In this document: piece after piece, positions 27,111 through 34,432 of the stretch
Layout of the letters: the number at the start of each line of letters is the position of its first letter
How positions within the stretch are numbered: the stretch's first letter is position 1
Program-made: the position numbers and the translations under genes
The notes under the pieces: model-generated
Told to the model about the DNA's origin: nothing
The model's input: the letters and a program-made list of their open reading frames with translations, nothing else
Databases searched by the model: none
Origin: Paenibacillus sp. FSL H8-0048
GTDB lineage: Bacteria; Bacillota; Bacilli; Paenibacillales; Paenibacillaceae
Assembly (NCBI RefSeq): GCF_038002825.1
Contig: NZ_JBBODF010000001.1
Location: forward strand, 6,324,001-6,388,000
Length of the DNA stretch: 64,000 bases
Reading direction: 5' to 3'

Positions 27111-28262
27111 ATGAAACCCATCTATTTGGACCACGCCGCCTCAACACCGGTTCATCCGGAGGTGGCAGCGGTTATGTATGATATGCTGTTGAACGAGTAC
27201 GGCAATGCGTCCAGTGTGCACCAGTTCGGACGGTCTGCCAAGAGAATTATTAATGGGGCGCGCGACAGAATCGCGGGCTTTTTGGGCTGTTCTCCTGAGG
27301 AGTGGGTCTTCACAAGCGGCGGCACGGAGAGTGATAATCTTGCGCTGTTCGGCGCAGCCTATGCTTCTGCTTCCAAGGGTAGACATATCATTACTACAGC
27401 GGTTGAGCATCATGCAGTGCTGCATACCTGTGCGGAGCTTGCGGGGCAGGGCTTCGAGGTCACCTATCTTCCTGTTGATTCTACCGGCCGTGTCTCTCTG
27501 GAGGATGTGGAATCGGCTCTGCGCGAGGATACAGTACTGATTAGCATAATGTATGTGAATAATGAAGTGGGAACTGTACAGCCTATAGAAGAGATTGGCA
27601 GATTGGCGGCCGAAAGGGGTGTGCTTGTGCATGTAGATGGTGTACAAGCTCTGGGAACACTGCCCCTGGTGCTCCGCGACCTGCCGGTCGACTATATGAG
27701 CTTCTCGGCCCACAAGATCGGAGGTCCGCAGGGAATTGGAGGCTTGTACGTCCGGCGGGGCGCGCCGCTTACGCCAATACAGCATGGCGGACTTCAGGAG
27801 CGCGGCCGGCGGGCGGGCACGGAGAGTCTGGCTCATACCGCCGGGTTCGCCAAAGCCGTTGAACTGGTTGTGCAAGGGCTGCCGGGTCATCATGAGCAGA
27901 CACTGGAGCTACGCAGCACGCTGCTGAAGGAGCTGGACAAGCAGGTCGGAGCAGAGCGATATGTCGTCAACGGAAATGAACAGCATACGGTGCCTGGAAT
28001 CCTGAATATCAGCTTTCCCGGAACCGGAACAGATGTGCTGCTGATGAACCTGGACATGGAACGGATTGCGGCGGCCAGCGGCTCAGCCTGTACATCAGGA
28101 TCTCTGGAAATCTCGCATGTTCTCCGGGCAATGAAGCTTCCGGAAGAACTTTTGAACTCGGCGATTCGCTTTAGTACAGGTTTGGGTAATACTAATGAAG
28201 AAATGCAGGTTGTTGCCCAAAAAGTTGGAACCGTTTTGAGCCGGCTGCGTACTAGAGACTAG
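27111..28262 (+). CDS. Cysteine desulfurase (IscS/YrvO type)
   Basis: PLP enzyme that takes sulfur from cysteine as a persulfide for MnmA and other acceptors. The 383-residue protein begins YLDHAASTPVHPEV. PLP contacts include GGTESDN and EHHAVLH, K202 binds PLP in SFSAHKIGGPQGIGG, and C327 is the persulfide cysteine in SGSACTSGSLEISHV. ATG at 27111 has only a modest site (GCGGAG). A possible -10, TATAAT, lies at 27054-27059. In Bacillus this gene sits between cymR and mnmA; here both are about 22 kb away. The following PRC-barrel gene keeps part of the ancestral neighbourhood. Confidence 0.93.
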   Translation: MKPIYLDHAASTPVHPEVAAVMYDMLLNEYGNASSVHQFGRSAKRIINGARDRIAGFLGCSPEEWVFTSGGTESDNLALFGAAYASASKGRHIITTAVEHHAVLHTCAELAGQGFEVTYLPVDSTGRVSLEDVESALREDTVLISIMYVNNEVGTVQPIEEIGRLAAERGVLVHVDGVQALGTLPLVLRDLPVDYMSFSAHKIGGPQGIGGLYVRRGAPLTPIQHGGLQERGRRAGTESLAHTAGFAKAVELVVQGLPGHHEQTLELRSTLLKELDKQVGAERYVVNGNEQHTVPGILNISFPGTGTDVLLMNLDMERIAAASGSACTSGSLEISHVLRAMKLPEELLNSAIRFSTGLGNTNEEMQVVAQKVGTVLSRLRTRD

Positions 28263-28349
28263 CGTCCGTGCATTCTGGCAGCCGCTTAAGAGGTACTCCG
28301 GCCCATGGGAACCCGTATGCAATACTAAGGTGAGGGGACTTGGGATACC

Positions 28350-28871
28350 ATGAAGCTGCAAGATATGATTGGCCTCACTGTGTATGAAGTTGAAGAGGGT
28401 ACTGAAGTCGGTGAAATAATCGATATCGGACTGGATTCAAACTGGAATATTACGGGTATTGAACTGGAGAGCAAATCTTTTTTCTCTAGTCATGTGAAAG
28501 TTGTGGCATGGGATAATATTGCCGCTTATGGCGAAGATGCTGTCATGATCCGCAATAAAGAGTCGATTGTTAAGGTCGACGCTGACCATATATCCTACAC
28601 TTTCCTCTTGGGAAAGAACAAATTGAAGGACAGGCAGGTGCTTACAGCATCGGGAACGGTGCTTGGGCGAATATCGGATGTTTATTTTGACCAAAAGTTG
28701 GGAAACACAATAGTAGCGCTGGAAATCAGTGACGGGCTTGTAACTGATTTGATCGAAGGCCGCAAATGGCTGCCTTGTTCTGAAGAGATGACTATCGGAG
28801 AGGATTCTGTACTGGTTCCCGCGATGAGTGAAGAACGGCTCCAAAATGCCATTAATATTGTTAACGGATAG
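28350..28871 (+). CDS. PRC-barrel domain protein (YrrD-like)
   Basis: The 173-residue protein carries two PRC-barrel repeats (about residues 1-80 and 85-165), each opening with a similar strand pattern: GLTVYEVEEGTEVGEIIDIGLD and ASGTVLGRISDVYFDQ. PRC barrels are small beta domains found in RimM and photosynthetic proteins, often mediating protein contacts. In Bacillus, yrrD lies in the same cymR-to-alaS neighbourhood. Its function is not known. It starts 87 bp after the desulfurase and is followed closely by a zinc-ribbon gene. Confidence 0.8.
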   Translation: MKLQDMIGLTVYEVEEGTEVGEIIDIGLDSNWNITGIELESKSFFSSHVKVVAWDNIAAYGEDAVMIRNKESIVKVDADHISYTFLLGKNKLKDRQVLTASGTVLGRISDVYFDQKLGNTIVALEISDGLVTDLIEGRKWLPCSEEMTIGEDSVLVPAMSEERLQNAINIVNG

Positions 28872-28885
28872 GTGGAATGTATTAT

Positions 28886-29095
28886 ATGAAGTGTCCAAAC
28901 TGCAACTCCAAGGATATCGGCAAGATCGGCTCCCACCAGTTCTATTGCTGGGGCTGTTTCATCGAACTAACGGTCAACGGCGAGAAAATGTCGGTGTATC
29001 AGGTTGAAGAGGATGGCACGCTCAGCTCGCTTGACGATCTGTTCTCGGGTGAAGAGGTTGCACAGGATTTCCCGCAAATCCACGCTTCCTCCTGA
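28886..29095 (+). CDS. Small zinc-ribbon protein
   Basis: The 69-residue protein has an N-terminal zinc ribbon, CPNCNSKDIG and then FYCWGC, where four cysteines can bind zinc, and an acidic tail. The ATG at 28886 lies 10 bp after AGGTGG; the ATG at 28877 is too close to that site. It follows the PRC-barrel gene by 14 bp, so they are probably cotranscribed. Partner and function are unknown. Confidence 0.72.
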   Translation: MKCPNCNSKDIGKIGSHQFYCWGCFIELTVNGEKMSVYQVEEDGTLSSLDDLFSGEEVAQDFPQIHASS

Positions 29096-29142
29096 GCATT
29101 GCCTGATTTATAATGTGACAACAGTTACATAGTTCCGCTATG

Positions 29143-29195
29143 CCCAAACACAGGGGTTGCTTGTTTAAGCTGCCCGGGTGTTTGGGCTTTTTTTA
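29143..29195 (+). terminator. Terminator after the desulfurase/PRC/zinc-ribbon genes
   Basis: The perfect arms GCCCAAACAC and GTGTTTGGGC, with a ~26-nt loop, are followed by a run of seven or more T. Confidence 0.85.
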
Positions 29196-29242
29196 GGCTT
29201 TCTTCTGGTGCGGATAAAAAAGAACATATTCGGCAGGCTAAC

Positions 29243-29490
29243 GGGCGTGTGGGCCGGATGTACGTAGAGAACCGAATACAATGGGCAGGTGCGGGGCGTG
29301 CGGGTCAAATGTAATCGAAAAACCGATTACATTTCGCCAAGCGAGGTCGTGCGGGCTGGATGTAATCGAAAAACCGATGAGATTTCGCCAAGCGAGGGCG
29401 TGCGGGCTGGATGTAATCGAAAAACCGACTACATTCGGGGCGGCGGAGATGTGTGGGCGGGATGTGGTCGAAAAACCGATTACATTGGAC
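29243..29490. repeat. Tandem array, five units with exact 51-bp period, palindromic cores
   Basis: Cores start at 29259, 29310, 29361, 29412 and 29463, each exactly 51 bp apart. The second core has perfect arms TGTAATCG and CGATTACA around AAAAAC; others carry one to several changes, some of them G-T wobbles. Between cores lies a conserved GC-rich segment (such as TTCGCCAAGCGAGGGCG and TGCGGGCTGGA), so the in-between sequence is repeat and not unique spacer. The array lies between a terminator and the SLH-GH16 gene. Confidence 0.9.
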
Positions 29491-29649
29491 TCGCGCGAGC
29501 GGCGTTTACAGGAGCTCCGGACAAAGTTGCATCTTTGTTATACGTGATAAGGAATTGGTATGTCGTCTCCGGGATACGGACCCTATACTGAAATCGACTG
29601 GCACGAGACCAGAATTCAACAAGGTTCTATCACGAGGGGGAATGTTCAG

Positions 29650-32600
29650 ATGTACCGCAAAGGAATATCCAAGCTTCTGATTGCCGGATTGCTGCTGTCA
29701 GGGATTCAGCTTCCGGGAACTACAGGAATAGTGCAGGCAGATAACGGGAAAGACGCAGACAGGCTGTCTGCAAGTACAGAACAGGCAGAGGCAGTCCGGG
29801 CGGCTGGGTTCGCCGATATGAAGCAGCACTGGGCTTCAGCCGCAGTGAACAGGCTGTCAGCCGCAGGAATTCTGCAGGGCGACGAGGCAGGACAATTCAG
29901 ACCGGGACAAGCGGTCTCACGGGCAGAGATGGCCGCCATTATCAGCCGTGTGTTCCGTTACGCGGATTCAGGCAGCACTGTATTCAATGATGTAAGCGCT
30001 TCTTCCTGGTATGGCAAGGATGTAAGCCGTGTGAATGCCGCAGGCGTTATTCAAGGCTACGCGGACGGCCGGTTCCAGCCGGGAGCGGCTGTCACCCGCC
30101 AGGAAGCTGTAACCATGCTGAGCCGGGCATTCACACTGGAGGCGGGCTCCCCGGGTACGCTGGCTGCGCAGTCTGATGCGGCAGCGGTCAGCGGCTATGC
30201 CCGGGAAGCCGTGAGTGCGATGCTGGACGCCGGTTACCTGCGCGGCGATGCGGGCGGCAAGCTGAATCCGCAGGCGCAGATGACCCGGGCTGAGCTCGCC
30301 GAGCTGCTGAGCCGGATGGTCGGGTGGATCAGTTCCGGCGAGGGAAGCCAGAAGCTTGGCGCGGTGTCCGGCAATGTGATTGTTAACCGGGCGAATGTGC
30401 AGCTTGAAGACGGAACCGTGAGCGGCAATCTTTACGTCACAGCCGGAGCAGGAGAAGGGGAAGTTGGCTTCTCCGGCATCAAGGTGCAGGGAACGGCACA
30501 TCTCTCTGGAGGAGGAGACCATTCGGTGGTGTTCCGCCAATCCACCCTGGGGCGGATCAAGCTGAACAAGCTCACCAACCTGGTACGAATGGTACTGGAG
30601 GAGGGCAGCACCGCAGCCCGGATAGAGTTGCTTAAGCCGGCGAAGGTGGAGATCGGAGCGGGCTCCCGCGCAGAGACGGTGGTCATCGGTGCAGGCGCTG
30701 CCGGATCAGAGATCGTGAGCCGGGGGCAGATCGGCCGGCTTGAGAACCAGGCGGACCGTGTGCTGCTGAACGGCCAGGCGCTCAAGCCCGGCGAGACGCT
30801 TCAGGACTTGTCGGGAACGGAAGCTACAGCGCAGGCAAGTGCCAAGGCAACCACTGCCCCAGTCCAAGCGGGCGGCGGCGGAAGTGCAGGCGGGGCAACG
30901 CCTGAACCAACAGCCGCACCTACAGTAGCACCAACGCCAGAGCCTACGGCAGCGCCAACCGCAGAGCCAACGGTGGCACCGACACCAACGCCAACACCGA
31001 CTCCAACCCCGCCAATCCAGAACAATCCATGGGAGCTGGTCTGGAATGACGAATTCGACGGTCAGACCATTGATGAGACGAAATGGAATGTACAGGATAC
31101 CGGCACGGTGTACAATAACGAGCTGGAATATTATCACCCGGACAATGCTTCACTTACAACAGAGAGCGGGCAGAGCGTACTGGAGCTGGAAGCCCGGAAC
31201 CAGGCTTACGGCGGGAAGAAGTATACTTCAGCTAAGCTGACCTCCAAGATGAAGGGTGACTGGACCTACGGCAAATTCACCGTTCGGGCCAAGCTGCCGG
31301 TTCAGCAGGGCATGTGGCCAGCCATCTGGATGATGCCAACCGATGATGAGACGCAGTATGGACCATGGCCGGGAAGCGGCGAGATGGACATTATGGAATT
31401 GACGGGACCGGTCGCCGGCAAGGCAGGAGCAGATCTGTATCCAAGAACGGTCCATGGCTCGATTCACTATGACATTCCGCAAACTAGCCAGACCAAGACC
31501 TATGTATTGCCGGAAGGTCAGACCTTCGCTGATGATTATCACGATTTCACGCTGGAGTGGCTTCCGGGTCTGATCCGGTATTATGTGGACGATAAAATGT
31601 ATTTTGAGACAAGTGACTGGGGGACGATGGCCAAAGGCCAGCCGGATTACTATACGTACCCTGCCCCGTTTGACAGGCCGTTCCATATGATTCTGAATCT
31701 GGCTGTGGGCGGCGACTGGCCGGGTGATCCGAAGGCCGACTTCAAGTCGGATAAAATGTATGTAGACTACGTACGGGTCTACAAATACAAGGACCTGGAT
31801 CAATGGCCGGATGTAACAGGGAAGCGGCCGGTAGATCCGGGACTGTCGACCCCGCAGCGTCCTGCCCTGGCAGACGGGAATCAGATCTACAACGGGGACT
31901 TCAAGGGTGTTGCAGCAGCCCAGGGTCAACCCGAATATTGGGAATTGATTGCGAATGAAGGCGGAAGCGGAACCGTCTCCGTTATTGAGGATCAGGATAA
32001 GGGCAAGGCGGTGAAGGTTGCTGTCCATGAGGCCGGAACCCAGAACTACTCCATTCAGCTTGCGCAGAAGCCGCTGCTGCTGGAGAGGGACAAAGCCTAC
32101 AAGGTGACCTTCGATGCCAAAGCGGACGCAGCCCGGCCGCTGATGAGCAAGCTGACCGAATTCGGCGGCGGATGGACGGCGTATTCCGGAGAGCGTAATT
32201 TCCAGCTTACACCGGACTGGCAGCCGTATGAGTACAGCTTTACGATGACGAAGGCTTCAGACAATAATGCCCGCTTTGAGTTCAACCTGGGTCTGAACAA
32301 CATATCTGCCTACTTCGCGAATGTAAGGGTGGTAGAGACAGAAGCGCCGCCGGTAGTACGCACCCCGCTTGCTGACGGTAACCTGATCTATAACGGAGGC
32401 TTCGATCTGGGAGAAGCACGGCTTGGATACTGGAGCTTTGCCGTTAAGCAGGGCTCGGAAGCAGCGGCGAAGGCCAGTGTAACCAATACACTTGCTCTGC
32501 CGATGATGAAGCGGGAGTTCCGGGCGGACGTGCAGCAGGCCGGAGGATCGCCGGAGGATGTGACGCTGACCCAGGCAGGAATTCCTGTGTCCGCGGCAGG

Positions 32601-34224
32601 CGTCTACCAGCTTGCCTTCGATGCGAGATCGGCCGAGGCGCAGCCGCTTGGCATTAAACTGGCAGGCAGCGGCGGACAGACGGTCTATCCTGACGGAACC
32701 ACCTTCACTCTGACACCGGAGTGGAAGAGCTATACAGCAGAAATTGAGCTGTCCGGCGGGTCCGGCACGGAAGCTGCGTTATCATTCCTTCTGGGCGCGG
32801 CTGCGGGACAGACCGAGATTGACAATGTGCGTCTGGTACGGATGACCGATCCGCCAGTGCTCGATAACTACCTGCATCTGCGTGGTGACCAGTTCTGGAG
32901 AGCCTCGGGAACCGGCCTGATTCCAAGCGGTGAAGGCGGCAAGGATATCACGGATATGGAGAAGGGCGACTATGTGGAATACAAGGTGGTACTGCCTCAG
33001 GCAGGAAGCATTGTTCCGGTAACCCGCGTATCCAGTGTGCGCGCCGATTCGGAGCTTACGCTGTCAGTGCTGGATGCCGGCAAGCAGAATGTAGTGACGG
33101 AATCTGTCTACAGCACGGCAGTTGGCGATACCGGAGGCCTTCAGTCCTACCGGGCGATCATTGGAGCCCCGCTTACGCTGCCTGCGGGAAGCTATTACAT
33201 CCGTCTTGGCGGCAGCGGCTACAATCTGGCCTGGCTGGATCTGTCCCGCGAGCTGGTGGTGAACGGCAGCTTCAAGGATGCTTCCACCGACAACTGGACG
33301 CTGTTCAAGAAGGACTGGGAACCGGATGATCCCGGGAAGAGCACTGTAATGAAGGCTGTGTATGGAGAACTGCAGGTTAGCCTCGGCGGAACTGGAACGG
33401 AGGCTTGGCATGCACAGGTGAAGCAAGCGGGCATTCCGGTCGAGCAGGGCAAGAAATATCTGCTGCGCTTCGATGCGGATGCTTCGTTGGCCCGGGATAT
33501 TAGAGCGCTGGTTCAGCGTGACGGGACTGAGGATGGCAACTGGACTCCTTATCTGGAACAGGAGCTGAGACTCAGCCCGGACGGCGGGCATTATGAATAC
33601 CTGTTCACCGCGAAGGCCACTGATCCTGCAGCCGTGCTTCAGTTCAGTCTGGGCAAGATTACCGAAGAGCTCGGAGCGCATACGGTCAACCTGAGCAATA
33701 TCTCCTTGCTTCAGGTAAGCCCGGTGCTGGACGGTGAGGCTTACGGGGAGAATCTGATTCCAAACGGCGATTTCTCGGCGCCGCTTAAGGGCTGGAGCAG
33801 CTACTCCTCCGACAACGGAGAGTTATCCATTGACAATGTGGATGGAGCGCTGCAGATCAAGGTGGGCTCCACCGGAACGAACACCTGGGACCGGCAGGTC
33901 TTTTATGAGGGAGTCGCTTATAACGAAGGCAATCATTATACACTTACCTTCAAGGCCAAGGCCTCGGCTGAACGCAAAATGAATATCAGCATCGGCTGGC
34001 TGGATGTAGCGGACAATTACAACTGGCACGGGTATACGAGCAAAATTGTTGATCTGAACAGTGAATATCAGGAATATACCGTAGAATTCGATGTTGCCGG
34101 GGGCAGCACCTCCATCGGCCGCATTTCCTTCGAGCTGGGAGATATCAAGGATGGCGGCACCGGGCATCTGATTGTGAACGTGGATGATATCGTGCTCACG
34201 AATAACGGAACAGCAGCACCTTAA
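29650..34224 (+). CDS. Cell-surface laminarinase: SLH x3 - GH16 - carbohydrate-binding modules
   Basis: Endo-beta-1,3-glucanase anchored to the cell wall, 1524 residues. A signal peptide (1-30) precedes three SLH domains (about 52-102, 110-160 and 175-225). Next come a beta-rich region (about 235-400) and a P-T-A linker. The GH16 domain (458-714) has E578, D580 and E583 in the catalytic GEMDIME motif. Then follow two CBM4/9-like modules (from about 740 and 905), a CBM6-like module with DYVEYKVVLP, and two more CBM4/9-like modules to the end. ATG at 29650 has GAGGGGG at 29634-29640. It may fray laminarin, callose or fungal walls next to the cell. Confidence 0.92.
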   Translation: MYRKGISKLLIAGLLLSGIQLPGTTGIVQADNGKDADRLSASTEQAEAVRAAGFADMKQHWASAAVNRLSAAGILQGDEAGQFRPGQAVSRAEMAAIISRVFRYADSGSTVFNDVSASSWYGKDVSRVNAAGVIQGYADGRFQPGAAVTRQEAVTMLSRAFTLEAGSPGTLAAQSDAAAVSGYAREAVSAMLDAGYLRGDAGGKLNPQAQMTRAELAELLSRMVGWISSGEGSQKLGAVSGNVIVNRANVQLEDGTVSGNLYVTAGAGEGEVGFSGIKVQGTAHLSGGGDHSVVFRQSTLGRIKLNKLTNLVRMVLEEGSTAARIELLKPAKVEIGAGSRAETVVIGAGAAGSEIVSRGQIGRLENQADRVLLNGQALKPGETLQDLSGTEATAQASAKATTAPVQAGGGGSAGGATPEPTAAPTVAPTPEPTAAPTAEPTVAPTPTPTPTPTPPIQNNPWELVWNDEFDGQTIDETKWNVQDTGTVYNNELEYYHPDNASLTTESGQSVLELEARNQAYGGKKYTSAKLTSKMKGDWTYGKFTVRAKLPVQQGMWPAIWMMPTDDETQYGPWPGSGEMDIMELTGPVAGKAGADLYPRTVHGSIHYDIPQTSQTKTYVLPEGQTFADDYHDFTLEWLPGLIRYYVDDKMYFETSDWGTMAKGQPDYYTYPAPFDRPFHMILNLAVGGDWPGDPKADFKSDKMYVDYVRVYKYKDLDQWPDVTGKRPVDPGLSTPQRPALADGNQIYNGDFKGVAAAQGQPEYWELIANEGGSGTVSVIEDQDKGKAVKVAVHEAGTQNYSIQLAQKPLLLERDKAYKVTFDAKADAARPLMSKLTEFGGGWTAYSGERNFQLTPDWQPYEYSFTMTKASDNNARFEFNLGLNNISAYFANVRVVETEAPPVVRTPLADGNLIYNGGFDLGEARLGYWSFAVKQGSEAAAKASVTNTLALPMMKREFRADVQQAGGSPEDVTLTQAGIPVSAAGVYQLAFDARSAEAQPLGIKLAGSGGQTVYPDGTTFTLTPEWKSYTAEIELSGGSGTEAALSFLLGAAAGQTEIDNVRLVRMTDPPVLDNYLHLRGDQFWRASGTGLIPSGEGGKDITDMEKGDYVEYKVVLPQAGSIVPVTRVSSVRADSELTLSVLDAGKQNVVTESVYSTAVGDTGGLQSYRAIIGAPLTLPAGSYYIRLGGSGYNLAWLDLSRELVVNGSFKDASTDNWTLFKKDWEPDDPGKSTVMKAVYGELQVSLGGTGTEAWHAQVKQAGIPVEQGKKYLLRFDADASLARDIRALVQRDGTEDGNWTPYLEQELRLSPDGGHYEYLFTAKATDPAAVLQFSLGKITEELGAHTVNLSNISLLQVSPVLDGEAYGENLIPNGDFSAPLKGWSSYSSDNGELSIDNVDGALQIKVGSTGTNTWDRQVFYEGVAYNEGNHYTLTFKAKASAERKMNISIGWLDVADNYNWHGYTSKIVDLNSEYQEYTVEFDVAGGSTSIGRISFELGDIKDGGTGHLIVNVDDIVLTNNGTAAP

Positions 34225-34307
34225 GCATCTTGAACATGCTTTGGATTTTGTTATTCAGGCTTACGATTTGGTATTTAGACTGGACGCAGACACTTCTATA
34301 ATTATTA

Positions 34308-34334
34308 CATGGAGGACGGGCAACCGTTCTCCAT
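34308..34334 (+). terminator. Hairpin after the laminarinase gene, probable terminator
   Basis: The arms CATGGAGGACGG and CCGTTCTCCATG pair except for one G-T. The loop is short, and the following sequence CTTGTTC is only moderately T-rich, so it could be a weak terminator or an mRNA-stabilising stem. The rest of the 208-bp gap shows no gene. Confidence 0.5.
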
Positions 34335-34432
34335 GCTTGTTCAGAACTTCCCCCAATTCTGCAGCCCAATGCGTATACATAACAGGGAATGAATATCGTT
34401 CAACAGAAAACAGGAAAAGAGGAGAACCATTC

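Noticed and set aside
29259-29490. CRISPR array for the regular 51-bp and 52-bp repeats (also 45261-45545)
   Set aside because: The sequence between palindromic cores is conserved from unit to unit rather than unique, and no cas gene is present.
29281-29547. A repetitive small protein with CGxDVIEKP units
   Set aside because: The 51-bp period is a multiple of three, so any frame without a stop stays open; there is no ribosome-binding site, and a second frame is also open across the same repeats.
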